From Paratinospora sagittata (lineage: Eukaryota; Streptophyta; Magnoliopsida; Ranunculales; Menispermaceae): DNA of 64,000 nucleotides. How positions within the stretch are numbered: the first letter of the stretch is position 1; each line of letters starts with the position of its first letter. The translations under genes were made by a program, and so were the position numbers. Location: assembly GCA_035771175.1 (NCBI GenBank), contig CM069604.1, positions 17,361,115-17,425,114 of the forward strand, given 5' to 3'. This document shows, one piece after another, positions 36,639 to 48,026 of the stretch. The notes beneath the pieces were generated by a model that worked only from the letters and a program-made list of their open reading frames with translations, was not told where the DNA came from and did not search any database.

Positions 36639-38187
36639 TGATAAATTGAGTTTTAGATTAGTATTTTACATGTTAATTTCATAGGTTTTTAGGTGCATTG
36701 AGTTAGTTTTTAGACATATTTGCATTAATTAGTTCATTTAGTGTTTTAGGTTCATTTAGATATTTTTAAGAGTTTTACAAGTTAGTTTTAGTGATTTTCA
36801 TGAACAAAATACATTAGATTAGTTTAGGAAAATAATAATGATTTTTACGTATTTTTCCTAAAGTTAATTGCATCATTTTTATATTAATTTTGTCAATATT
36901 TTACTTGCATATACGTACTTGCACATAATATTGTGTTTTATGTTTTGTTTTGTAGGTAAATAAATAGTTTTGAATGTAGATCAAACGGTGATGAGACCAT
37001 GTTGCAAAAGAAGAGCCAGAAAAATTGCTAAGTCCCAAAAACTGAAAAGACCAGAGGACATGCTGTCTAAGCGCCGCGGTACCCAAAGAAAAACTTAAAC
37101 TCTATCGGAGGGTCGCGGCGGTCATCACGGCGCTACGATTTGGTGCGAGAGATGAGATTAGGGGCTGTTTTGGTCTTTTGCATTTTCATTTATAAATTGG
37201 CTTTTTAAGGTTTTATGAGGATCTTAGACTTTATCTTACATTTTTATCTTAGAAAAGAACAGTAGCTCTAGAGAATATAATATATAGATTAGGTTAGGGT
37301 TTTGAAGGAGAAGCAAGTGAAGGATTAAAGAAGAAGAAGAAGAGTTGCAGGTTCAAGACAAGAAGAAGGAGAGTCCATCATTGACAAAGGGGGTTTCTTC
37401 ATTTATCTTCTAATCTTAGTTTGTTTCCATGTTTTCTTATTTAATTCTTTCTCTTGTATTTATGAATTTGATTATGAACTAAATAGATAATCTAGAGATT
37501 TGATTTAGCTTTTTTGGATCTTGTGATGGAGTCATTGTTTGTGTGTTTTGAGAAATCTTTTGTGTTTATTTATGATTCTCCATGCTTAATGCTTTCAAAT
37601 TGTTGATCATTCTTTGAATGAACTTAGATTTGGTTTCTATCACTCGAGAGAGGGGATATCGAATTGGAGCAAGGGATTTGTAACCTAGGGCAGAGTAATG
37701 AGTCAAGAGACCTACAAAACCTTTTGAAATCCATTAAAATGAATCATAGAACCTAAGGAATTTATTATATAAAGGTTTATCACTCGAGAGAGGGAATTAA
37801 TAGATTGAGAGTAGATATTTAAGCTATCACTCGAGAGAGGGGTTTGAATGAAAAAGGATTCAGGATTTATAAATTCCAGAAATTAATTCATTAACACAAT
37901 TATTAGAAATAATGAGACAACATAGTGAGATCTAAACTCTAGAACTACAAATCCATTGATTTCTCTCCAATTTCCATTTATCTTGTTTGTTTTTATTTGC
38001 CTTTGTTTAATTTGCATTTAATCATTTAATTCACTCCACTTTTATCACCTAGATAAAATCACTAATCATTGTAGAATTGGGAATTAAGATTAGTAAAATT
38101 ACCTTCTCTATGGATACGATAACCCAATCACCATGGGTATTATAACTTGATAATTTGTACACTTGTGAATTTAAATATACACTATCA
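36639..38187 (+). repeat. Athila/Tat-like 5' LTR
   Basis: 1549 bp, TGATAAATTGAGTTTTAG to ACACTATCA, matching solo LTR D along its length in the opposite orientation. Contains repeated TATCACTCGAGAGAGGG words (near 37640, 37780 and 37825). No gene. Confidence 0.9.
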
Positions 38188-38193
38188 AGTTTT

Positions 38194-38211
38194 TGGCGTC
38201 GTTGCCGAAGG
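38194..38211 (+). other. Primer-binding site of the Athila/Tat-like element
   Basis: TGGCGTCGTTGCCGAAGG, 6 bp after the LTR end. It differs at a few positions from the TGGCGCCGTTGCCGGGGA form common in this branch. Confidence 0.75.
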
Positions 38212-38359
38212 TGTCAATTTTACTTTTATTATTACCAATTCAAAGTGATTTTGGTCTTAATTTAGGTATTTTGTTTGTTTGTTATAAAAAAAAATGTTTT
38301 TCTATATTTCTGATTTTTCTTTTAATTGATTTTTCTTTTTATTGTTTCTTTTTGTAGAA

Positions 38360-38917
38360 ATGGCCTATAATTACAAGCACTCCAATTTCCAAGATAATTT
38401 TGGGCGAGTGGACCCTCGTATAACATTATCAGCATCACTTTCCTACCTTCAACATCAAATGGAACACCTTCAATATGAACTAGACAATATTATTGTTGCA
38501 AGATCTCAACATACTATGGACGCTATGGGAGCTGCAACCATGAGAGATTTTGGAATGTATTCAAGTATGGAGCAAGTTCCATATGGTCAACAATGGGGTT
38601 ATAATTGTATGGGTAACCCTTTACCCTATCAATATCATTCGGGTATATATGACCATGAGAACTACTCCTACAATGACTCATGGAATGAACTGCAACCTCT
38701 ATCGAGCATCTACAACCACGTGGAGAAGAAATCACCTTTGGAGGAGGCGTTGAGTTCTTTCATGAGTTGAAGAATTCAAGAAGAGCCACTTCAAACAGTG
38801 AAGAAGAAGATGTTGAAAGGGAAAATGTTTTATGGCAAAACATGACACCACCACCACTAAGGCAACTGACCATTGCAGAAGAGATACAACGTTATGAAGC
38901 CTTGAGAGGAGGATAAA
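38360..38917 (+). pseudogene. First ORF of the Athila/Tat-like element, partial
   Basis: ATG 38360, right after TTTCTTTTTGTAG. Reads MAYNYKHSNFQDNFGRVDP, then a Tyr/Gln/Asn-rich stretch. A frame change near 38765 separates it from an acidic segment (NSEEEDVERENV) and QLTIAEEIQRYEALRGG ending at TAA 38915-38917. I do not recognise a gag domain. It could be the N-terminal part of gag or an ORF of a non-autonomous relative. Confidence 0.5.
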
Positions 38918-38978
38918 CGAGTACATATCACCAACCAAATGTGATTAAACATGATAATCAAGCGGTGCTTATGGATGT

Positions 38979-39174
38979 TGTCACACCTGGGTTGCACACA
39001 GTGCCCCCTACCCAGGGTGATGAGTACCCCCGCAGGGCATACTCCAGCCACAACACCACATAATATTGTCCCATCCCGTCACACACCCACAGTGGTATGG
39101 GGACGCACCCCCGGGATCATTAGTCCACACTATTCATCATGAATAATGCAGGGCCTCCCCCAGATTCGAACCTC
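38979..39174. repeat. Unassigned repeat fragment
   Basis: GC-richer than its neighbours. Starts TGTCACACCTGGG, which on the minus strand gives an LTR-like end (CCCAGGTGTGACA). Near its right end the minus strand holds GGTTCGAATCTGGGG, like a tRNA box B. It has no ORF and no other copy in this window. It could be an LTR tip or a tRNA-derived SINE fragment. Confidence 0.35.
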
Positions 39175-39706
39175 AAATCTCCAGTTGAGAGGTGAGACAC
39201 GAGGTCCACTTAAATACCAATCGTCTAGAGCAACACGCTACCTCCCATTCACTATTTAATGTTACTGAGGACAAGACTGAGTCTGGTTGAGCCAGATTGA
39301 CCACTAATCCGACATAACAACAGTGTAATAATGAACTCCAAATATACAAGCATAAGTATGACAGTATGAACACTATACGCCATAATGCAGTGTAAATGAA
39401 TCGTAGACATAATGATAAAATGAACATAAACTTTAATAAAAGTTATAAGACACGCACCTTCTGATAAGAACTTCTTTCTGAACTGGCCTTTCCCCAGGAC
39501 AGAACCGCGTTGCACCGCACAGAGAGTCTCAAAAGACCAAAAACTCAAATGAGTGAAAAGGAAAAGAAAAATCACAAGAAGAGGTGATTTGGTGTGAGAA
39601 ATGAGGATAGAGGAGGGTTCCTTATATAGGAAATTTGGCGCCTGAACGTTCGAGCAGGCGTTATGCCCGAACAATTTTTTTTTTGTTGCAAACCTAGGGT
39701 ATTACA
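39175..39706 (-). repeat. E3 3' LTR, first ~530 bp only
   Basis: Minus strand begins TGTAATACCCTAGGTTTGC at 39706. TATA box CTATATAAGG at about 39621-39630, preceded on that strand by CGAACGTTCAGGCGCC. The sequence matches S1/S2 until it is lost near 39175. Confidence 0.88.
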
Positions 39707-39720
39707 CTCTACCCCCCTTA
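39707..39720 (-). other. E3 polypurine tract
   Basis: Minus strand TAAGGGGGGTAGAG directly before the LTR, with GATTTCGAGGGCGAAATCC upstream. Confidence 0.85.
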
Positions 39721-39740
39721 AAAGGATTTCGCCCTCGAAA

Positions 39741-40259
39741 TCAGTTCAAGTAGTCATGATGGTTATCTGCTTGAGATTCACTACCGGCGTTATCGTTTGC
39801 TAGTTCAGGGTAGTGCCTGTATGGTCCCTGAATGGCACTGTGGCCAGTGGAATCCTCAACATCATGAAACCATGGAGAGCAAATGGAGTCGGATTCGTCC
39901 TCAGAAGATTCCAACATTTGCTTACCAGATGGTGGTGTAGGGCGCTAGTTACATCGTTTGAGGAGAGGTAGGTTGAGCGGTGGAATGCTTTTTCGTACTG
40001 TTGCTCGAATCCGGCAGCCTAACAATTTTGGTAGAAGGTCCTGCCAAGATGAGGGCATAGGATTCTTTTGGGAAAAATTGTTACGAAAAAGCCATGCATG
40101 CTCTGGCGATAAGGATCGTTGTCTGTGTGTCGATGGAGTTGGTGATGCAAAGTAGTTGTGACTTGACTCAGATCCTGGAGGAGTTGCCACAGGTTGCCAA
40201 CGAGGCCATTGTGTGTGTGCATCACGATATCCATCGATATTATTTTCAGACATTTGCAT
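39741..40259 (-). pseudogene. E3 ORF3: small sense ORF between pol and 3' LTR
   Basis: From ATG 40259 (MQMSENNIDGYRDAHTQW) to TGA 39741-39743: about 172 codons with one internal TAG at 39945-39947. Ser/Pro-rich first half (PPGSESSHNYFASPTPS); acidic, aromatic second half (LESSEDESDSICSPWFHD, HYPELANDNAGSESQADN). The same frame and motifs recur in E4 at 57284-57706, so it is a conserved coding segment of this family. No known domain recognised and no membrane or signal segment. It begins 90 bp after the pol stop. Confidence 0.6.
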
Positions 40260-40349
40260 AGTTATTCAAGTGAAACGATGTATTAAGATATTTGTAAACA
40301 AGGTTCCATCATTTTATTGATAAGTGCAATAGTACAATGTATCACATCA

Positions 40350-43300
40350 TCAGTTATTACTGGAAACTAATTCAGGGTATTTCTGTTTAATTGTTGCTTC
40401 TAGTTCCCATGTTGCTTCCTCCACTCCGTGGTGATCCCAGAGCACTTTCACCAGTGGTATGCTACGTCGCCTTAGTCCTTGAGTTTTTCTATCCAAAATT
40501 TGTATCGCTTTCTCTTGATATTTATTTCCTTCCTCAACCCGAACCTCGACTAGAGGGATGATATGCGAAAGATCATGACAATACTTTCGAAGCATGGAAA
40601 CGTGAAAAACGTCATGAACCTTAGACATGGATAATGGAAGGGACAGACGATAAGCGAGTTTGCCAATATATTCAATGATCTGAAATGGACCGATATACCG
40701 TGGGGAGAGCTTTCCCTTGATCCCAAAGCTTTTGACACCTCTTGTGGGCTGAACTTTTAGAAAAACCAAGTCCCCCTTATCAAATTCTAGAGGCTGCCTC
40801 CGCTTGTCAACATAGCTCTTCTGTCGACTTTGTGTAACACGAAGTCATTCCTTTACTAGTGCGATCTTCTCAGAAGTCTCTTGAACTAGATCAGGGCCCA
40901 ATTGTGGTCGATCTGCCATATCTAACCAGCATACAGGAGATCTGCAAGGGCGACCATGGAGAGTCTCGTACGGTGCCATGCCGATACTAGTTTGGTAGTT
41001 GTTGTTGTATGCAAACTCAGCTAAATGTAAGTACTTTGCCCATCCGTCATTAAAGTCCAAAATGCAACACCGTAACATGTCTTCAAAGATTTGAAATGAC
41101 CCTCTGACTGTCCATCAGTCTGAGGGTGAAAGGCTGTGCTCATGGTGATCTTAGAGCCCATTCGACTCTGGAAGCTTTGGCAAAACTTTGATGTGAATCA
41201 AGGGTCTCGATCAGAGACGATCGTGAGTGGTATGCCATGGAGGCATACGATCTCTCTTTCATATAGTTCGGCAAGTTTGGCGGGGTTATTCGTGAACTTT
41301 ATTGGCAAAAAGTGTGCAGACTTTGTAAGTCTGTCAATGATAACCCAGATAGTATCTTGCCCTTTATCATTTCGAGGCAAGGCCGTAACAAAATCCATTG
41401 CAATGTTCTCCCACTTCCATTCTCCAATAGGTAACGGTTGGAGAAGTCCAGAGGGAAGTCTTCGTTCTGTCTTAACTTGCTGGCAAACGACACATCGAGC
41501 AACGAAGTGTGCAATCGCCTTCTTCATTCTAGAAAACCAGAATTGTCACTTGACATCCTTGTACATCTTGTCACCCCAGGATGCATAGCGAACCTCAAAT
41601 AGTGCATCTCAGTGAGTACTTCTTTGCGAACCTCAGGATCGTTCGGTAGACATAGATATTTTTTTATAGAAAATAGCCCTGTCTTCAGAGACCGACCAGT
41701 AAGGAAGGTCATGTTCGCTGAGTAGAAGTTCTTGTTTCTCCATTAACATAGGGTCGTTGGCTTGAGCTGCTGAAATCTTTCGAACCAGCTCAGAGTTGGC
41801 TAATAATTGAGAAAGTCGTGAGCTTGCTCCCTCTTCGATCAGTTGTAGGTTAAAATTCTCCATATCTGTAGCCAACTTTCCCATTTCGAAGTTAAGAGTG
41901 TAAGCAACATAAGATTTTCTACTCAGGGCATCAGCCACAACATTGGCCTTACCGGGATGGTACTGGAGTTGAAAGTCATAATCTTTCAAAAATTCCAACC
42001 ATCATCTTTGGCGGAGGTTTAGGTCTCTCTGGGTGTAGATGTACTTAAGAATCTTGTGATCCGAGAAGACCTCAAACCGTTCACCGTATAGGTAATGGCA
42101 CCATAGTTTCAATGCAAATACGACAGCCGCAAGTTCCAAGTCATGTGTTGGGTAATTACCCTCATGAATCTTCAGTTGCTTCGAGGCATATGCGACAACT
42201 TGGCCTTCTTGCATTAATACGGCACCTAAGCCTTGGAGAGAGGCGTCGATGTATAGTAAAAATCCAAGTAAATTTCTTGGAGTGATAAGTACTGGTGCCG
42301 TCGTGAGGCGTTTTTTCAATTTCTGAAATGATGCTTCACAGGCAGGATTCCATATGAATCGCATGTCTCGAATGAGCTTTGTCATAGGTTCAGCAATCTT
42401 TGAGAAGTTCCTTGATGAAGTGTCTGTAATAGCCAGCCAAACCAAGAAAACTCCTAATCTGAGTAACAGTGGTAAGCTTCTTTCAGTTTAAAACCGCTTA
42501 AACCTTAGAAAGGTCAACCTCAATGCCATTGACTGAAACCACATGGCCTAGGAATTGAGCTCGCTTCACCCAAAATTCGCACTTACTCAACATTCCATAC
42601 AGCTGGTGGCTTTTCAAGGTCTGGAGGACTATCTTCAAATGTATCTTAAGGTCTTCCTCGGTTGTGGAATATATCAAGATATCGTCCACAAAAACCACCA
42701 CGAATTGGTCTAAGTATAACCTGAAGATGCGGTTCATCAAATCCATGAATGTTGTAGGTGCATTTGTTAGACCGAACGGCATGACCAAGAACTCGTAATG
42801 ACCGTACCGAGTTCTGAATGTCGTCTTGGTAATGTCCGACTCTCGGATCCGGAATTGGTGATAACCGGATCGTAAATCAATCTTAGAGAAGTATTTGGCA
42901 TCACTAAGTTGGTCGAACAAGTCATCGATCCTGGGCAACGGGTATCTGTTCTTAATGGTGACGTTATTCAGCTTGCGATAGTCGATGCAAAGTCGTAACG
43001 AACCATCCTTTTTGCGAACAAACAGAACTGGAGCACCCTAGGGTGATTAACTTTTTCTGATGAAGCCTTTACTCTCTAATTCCTTCAGTTGTTTGTCTAA
43101 TTCGACAAGCTCGACATTTGACATTTTGTATGGTGGAATTGAGATAGGCCCGGTCTCAGGTATGAGATTGATTTCAAAATCGAATTCCCAGACCTGAGGT
43201 AGACCAGGAAGGTCATTTAGAAAAACCGTTGGGAATTCTGATATTACCGGGACATCGTGTACTTCGAGAGGGTACAGTGCTGTGATTCATTTTCATCACC

Positions 43301-43882
43301 AAGGGATAGAGCTCGAAGCTATGCAATGAGAAATGCAGCAGTCGAGTTATGTATCCATTTCCTTGTTCCCTGAATCTTAACAAACTCCCCCGTGGGCAAG
43401 GTTAACTGAACTTGCTTCTTCATACAATCGATATTTGCATTCAGTTGTGCGAGCCAATCCATGCCGAGGATGAAGTCAAAGTCTTCAATGTCCATCACAA
43501 AAAGATCTACATATACTATCTGTTCTGACATTCGAAGCTCACATCGAGAACACTGCAAATTCACGTCAGTACTAGATCCTAAAGGGGATGTGACATGGAT
43601 TGTGAGTGTTGTGGGTTCAGGATGCAACCCTAAATGTCTTACGAATGCAGACGATATAAAAGAATGCGTAGTACCCGAATCGAACAAGACATGCAACATA
43701 GTATTGAACAAAGGAAATGTACCTTCGACTACATTATTGTCTGGGAGGGATTTTTGAGTGATAGCAAATGCTCTGCCCTGATTCCGCTGCCCCAAGTTCT
43801 GCTGGTTCTGCCTAAGTTGGGCCTTTGCAGCAGGTGGTGCTTGTTGGACTGAAACAACAGGAATAGGTTGCTGAAGGTGCGG
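40350..43882 (-). pseudogene. E3 pol polyprotein, degraded
   Basis: Minus strand: protease with HVLFDSGTTHSFISS near 43720 and [16 protein letters not shown] near 43460; RT from about 43120 with an FVDDILIYS box near 42680; RNase H ([16 protein letters not shown]) near 42255; [17 protein letters not shown] near 41950; integrase with CVVCQQVKTERR near 41485, VIIDRLTKSAHFLP near 41340 and SDRDP near 41200; and a chromodomain-like tail (IPLVKVLWDHHGVEEATWELE) ending PELVSSNN with a stop at 40350-40352. Stops or frameshifts near 43320, 42940, 42446, 42000, 41630, 41200, 41080 and 40840. Most motifs are intact, so the decay is moderate. Confidence 0.93.
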
Positions 43883-45147
43883 ACAAGCATTTCTAGCATG
43901 GCCCTGTTGGCCGCAGTTGTAACATGTCATCCTCTGCTGCTGATTGTTCTGTTGGCCATGCTGATTGTGGTGCTTACCACCACCTCTTCCATTGCCGTTT
44001 CGACGGCCACCCCTTCCATAACGGCCACCTCGGCCATGATTCCGAAAACCCTGATGGTTCCCAACACTTGCGGCTGCACCATCAGGGTTAGATGGTGCAG
44101 CTCTCCCAGCCGCAAGGAGCTGGGAGAGCTGGGTTTTGATTATAGTTGGGCTTCTTCTTGTTGCCCTGTTGTGAGCCTTGTTGATGGTGCAGCTCTCCCA
44201 GCCGCAAGGAGCTGGGAGAGCTGGGTTTTGATTATAGTTGGGCTTCTTCTTGTTGCCCTGTTGTGAGCCTTGTTGAAAAAACGTTGCAGGTCATTTTCCC
44301 CTATTCATTCTCTACTCCTGCACGATTTTCTCTTGCTCAAAGCTCATGGCCTTGTCAACGACCTCCTTGTAAATCTTGAGATCCAAGATCGACAAGGCTT
44401 GTCGAATGTCAGGACGAAGGCCATTATAAAATTTCTCGGTCTTATCTTGCTCCATTGAGATGGTGGAGAGATAGTAGACCGATAATTCTTTGAACTTGCC
44501 AGCATACTCTCTGACTGTCATGTTGCCCTGGTATAACTTGGCGAATTCCTGGCGCTTCTGCCTCTTCACGGCGCCGGGGACGTACTCATCAATAAACATT
44601 GACTCGAACTGTTGCCAAGTCATGTCAATAGTGTTGACCTTTGGGTCCTCCTTTATTGTTATCTACCATGTGTTTGCTCCACCAATAAGTTGGTAGGTCG
44701 CAAGTGGAATCTTTCAAGTCTCATCGACTCTCATTGCATCGAGAGCTTTTTTTGACTCATTTAGCCATTTCTGCACCTCTTCAGCATTAATGGTGCCAGC
44801 AAAAGTAAGAGGTTGTAGCCTCTTGTACTTCGTTATCTGGTTGGTTTGAGTCTCCGACCCAGATCTCACAGGTGCCTGCATAGTGGCAACCTGATTGGCT
44901 GCGGTCTCACCAACGACCGTCTGAACTGTTACTTTCATCGCCTCGATAAAGCCGGCGAAGAAGACTTCCATACTCGAAGGCATGGAAAAGGGTGTAGGTT
45001 GGGGTACCACTGCCTGCCCAGACGTAGTGGCAGTGTCAGGTGTGGCCTGTTCTATCGTCGGAGGTGGCAGTTCCTGGTTTTGAATTCAGGAGGTGCCTCC
45101 ACTGCTTGACGGACAGTACATGGCCTTCCTCTCTTCCTGGTTTGCAT
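43883..45147 (-). pseudogene. E3 gag, degraded
   Basis: ATG at 45147 (MQTRKRGRPCTVRQAVEAPP), 11 bp after a pyrimidine tract ending in CCAG. Capsid: ITKYKRLQPLTFAGTINAEEVQKWL near 44850-44780 and TWQQFESMFIDEYVPGAVKRQ near 44620. An intact CCHC knuckle CYNCGQQGHARNAC at 43883-43924. Between capsid and knuckle lies a 92-bp tandem duplication (44091-44274) with hairpin-forming sequence. Frame breaks near 45010, 44714 and 44312. Confidence 0.9.
44091..44274. repeat. 92-bp tandem duplication with hairpin in E3 gag
   Basis: Two near-identical copies start GATGGTGCAGCTCTCCCAGC at 44091 and 44183. Each contains AGCTCTCCCAGC, a 6-7-base loop and GCTGGGAGAGCT, a 12-bp perfect stem. A further stem GCTGCACCAT/ATGGTGCAGC lies just left of it (44073-44100). 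Absent from E4 gag at the same place. Confidence 0.85.
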
Positions 45148-45917
45148 TTTCTCACTGGCAAGGAAAAAATTAAACCATGATTTAGGAATTGTAGCCAAGT
45201 ATAATGTTATGGTATGCTCAGCAACAAACTTGAGAATACTGTAATATAAAAACCTCCTATTTTTCTAGGTATAGTGTAAGGTTTTTGTTGAGGAATCAAA
45301 GAATCTTATGTGCCTCGTATGTTTGGCCATGGTGTAAAACAAGGTTGGAATGTTTATATAATAAGTACAAAACTTTGCAAGTATTTCAAATGTTTTGATT
45401 TTGGTTTTTGTGAACATACATACATATTTCATTGAAAATCCCTACGAGTCATAAAAATTCTAAGATTTGCCTCGGTAAATATCCTGATCTAACGTTCTAT
45501 CACAATCTTATGTATTCAAACTCTTTTGCTTAGTCTTTTCAATTATTATCCAAATTTGTGTCTCATACCACATGAATTTGGTAATAAGGGCGTCAACCAA
45601 TTTAAGTTGTATGAACACGGTCTCCAAAAACATCGGTTGAATCGTAGATCACTAATAGTATTGTCCAAGTTTACTCGTCCCATACCGTGTAAACTTAGTG
45701 ATAATGTTAGTAATGCAACTTTCTCCAAATGTTTCTTTTCACACAAGGTCGTAAGTTTTCTTACTTCCACATTTTATTTAGTATCCTCCAATTTTGTTAT
45801 GTCCCATACCACTCCAAAGTTAGTGATACAAAAGAAAGAATGGTTGTAAGTCGGCCCACGAAAGATAGTCTTAAACAAAACATTCATATATAAAAGAAAA
45901 GTTTACAATGCCAATAA
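45148..45917 (-). other. E3 spacer between ORF0 and gag, with three degenerate repeats
   Basis: No ORF. On the minus strand three units around GGTATGGGAC occur near 45810, 45690 and 45570, spaced about 120 bp. Collinear with E4 51700-52481 and E6 35700-36430. Confidence 0.65.
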
Positions 45918-47461
45918 TCAATCTTGATTTTCCTGTCTACTACCACCCCTATTAAACCTCCTGCTAGGTACATAACGACTACTAGAAGAAGGTTGAGAAT
46001 TTGCTCGTTGTTCTTCGACGTTTTGCATACGTGTTAACGAAGTATTTTGAGTCTCTTCTATCCGAGCAATACTAGTTACGATCATATTTAATTGCTCGAA
46101 TGGGAAAGTTGATTGCCCCATCGATGGTTGATAGGTTGACTGCCGCATAGGTGGAGGGTAGGCCATAGGCATTGGTGGAAAGTATTGGCCGTACGGTTGA
46201 CTCATAGGTTAGGGGTAGTTATTTTGATTGTACGGGGATCCCCTAACTGGAACCCCTTGGACATTTGGATATGCTTTGGTTGAAAATTCTTGAAACAATG
46301 GGCTCATTGGGATGTCCTGTCTTGTATAATTTGGTGCAGCCCAATTCTGTTGTTGTTGGTTCACAGGAACTTGCGGAATTGGCCGATATGGTACCTCAGG
46401 AGTTGGAAACCTTTGGTACATACTATTGCCTTGAGTTGGTATGTTCCAGAAAGGTGGATTTGCTGGAACTTCTTGTCTATCCTGATTTGGTTGAGGTTGA
46501 TTTAGGGGTGCAAATAAATCTTCCTCAGTGAACAGGTGCTCGGTTGGATCATTATTCGAGGTTGGGTCTGACGTAGGGTTCTAATTTGGCGCATTATTTG
46601 GTACCTCCTTCACAGGAATCTTGCGTCAACTTTTTCAGTACCAATGACCATATTCGTCTCTAATTCTTTCACCATTTCCTCCCAAAGTCGCGCCAAATAC
46701 TTCCTCGTTAGTTACCCCTCCACTTGTGACATATGTCTTGAAGATAGAAGATGTTGTAACTGCCTCAGTGATATACTTCGAAGACTCATCAAAAGTGTTG
46801 ACGTTTGCCTCATATAGCATCCTCATGATCAAGACTCCGTAGCCGAGGAGATCCTTTCTTAAAGGGTTTTTGAATCACTCTCAACATTTGTTGGATGATT
46901 ATGTGAGGTAGGGAGATCTTAATTTTCTTTTCTATGCAATATAACACAAGAAGTTGAGCCTTTGGCATAGTGCCTCTAGTCCCCCTTTCTGGCAAGATGT
47001 TTAGGAGGTGAGTGTACGTCAATTGGGTGTACGGCTCTTTGGCGAGAGAATAGAACAACTGTTCGTTGGACTCTGCGATCTCTGCAACAGTCTGGGGTTC
47101 GTGTGGATCAATAATTTTATCTTCAATGGAATCTCCATTAGTCGCGCAATAATTTCGACGTTGATAGAAATCTTTGTTCCCTGATTGTTGTCTCTAAAAC
47201 AGGGTCGATCACATCTTCTTGAAGTCTTATGCAATTCATGGCTTCGTAGAAGAATTTCACCAAGTTGTAGGAGACGTGACCCTCAACTTTTGTTATGTTC
47301 AATCACCCCAGTGTTGCGAGCTTTTGGTAAAGGATCGGACGGAGGCGGAGATCTCTAATGTCGATGCTCCTCATAGTCATAACCTCTCTTTTGAACAATT
47401 CCTTGAGTCTAGTAAGAATTGGTTCCCTACTACCGGAAGTCGTTCCTTCACTTGAGGCCAT
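45918..47461 (-). pseudogene. E3 ORF0 (extra ORF upstream of gag), degraded
   Basis: ATG at 47461 (MASSEGTTSGSREP). It aligns with E4 ORF0 throughout: SIDIRDLRLRPIL, LNITKVEGHVSYNL, MPKAQLLVLYCIEKKIKISLPHIIIQQMLRVIQ, VLIMRMLYEANVNTFDES, ITEAVTTSSIFKTYV. Frameshifts near 47160-47060 and 46850. At the end of the conserved domain it has TGA at the same place as E4 (after GHWY). Beyond it lies a Pro/Gln-rich tail that is longer than in E4: MYQRFPTPEVPYRPIPQVP, NWAAPNYTRQDIP, FPPMPMAYPPPMRQ, RANSQPSSSSRYVPSRR. Final stop at 45918-45920. Probable family: 'putative plant transposon protein' (Transposase_32-like), by resemblance only. Confidence 0.75.
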
Positions 47462-47959
47462 TCTTTTGCTGAAAGTAAAATAAATTTATGAAAGACACAA
47501 TATATTCCTAACATTTTAAGATTTATGCTTTGTCCGTTAGACAATATTTTCTATTTTTCTCTTGATGTTTATGCCATCATTTAATCAAAATTTTCCATTA
47601 GCAATATGATAGATATATATCTTACATATACATGGATGTATAGATATATATGTATATATATATATATATATATATTTAATCATAACTATATATATATATA
47701 GTTTTCATAAATCATAACTATATATATATTTGAATCTATACTATATAAAAACTATATAGTTTTCTAGATATATATTTAATATAAATCTCAATTATATATA
47801 ATTCATATATATATATGGTTCTATAGAAATATATATCTAATAAAAAGAATTTCATCCAAAATTTTTCATTAGCAATATGATAGATATATATCTTACATAT
47901 ACATGGATGTATAGATATATATATTTAATCATAACTATATATATAGTTTTCATAAATCA

Positions 47960-47999
<40 letters not shown>

Positions 48000-48026
48000 A
48001 GTCTAAACTATATAAAAACTATATAG
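47462..48026 (-). repeat. E3 AT-rich leader array, part 1
   Basis: Made of TA-rich words with ACTATATAGTTTTC and TAGATATATATCT repeated. Continuous with 59351-59981 once E4 is removed. Noncoding. Confidence 0.8.
48022..48026 (+). other. Target-site duplication of E4, left copy
   Basis: TATAG, identical to 59346-59350 on the right side of E4. Confidence 0.9.

Larger units (their letters stand above)
36639..38978 (+). mobile_element. 5' part of an Athila/Tat-like LTR element
   Basis: LTR 36639-38187, then a primer-binding site of the TGGCG(C)CGTTGCCG(GG)G type, a leader, and the start of an ORF at 38360. The rest, including gag-pol and the 3' LTR, is missing; the sequence changes at about 38979. 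The primer site differs from the Met-tRNA type of all the Tekay elements here. In my knowledge it is typical of the Athila/Tat branch. Confidence 0.75.

Noticed and set aside
47600..48026. TA-rich DNA as a possible matrix attachment site or origin
   Set aside because: It is simply the leader array of E3; nothing beyond AT content supports another role.
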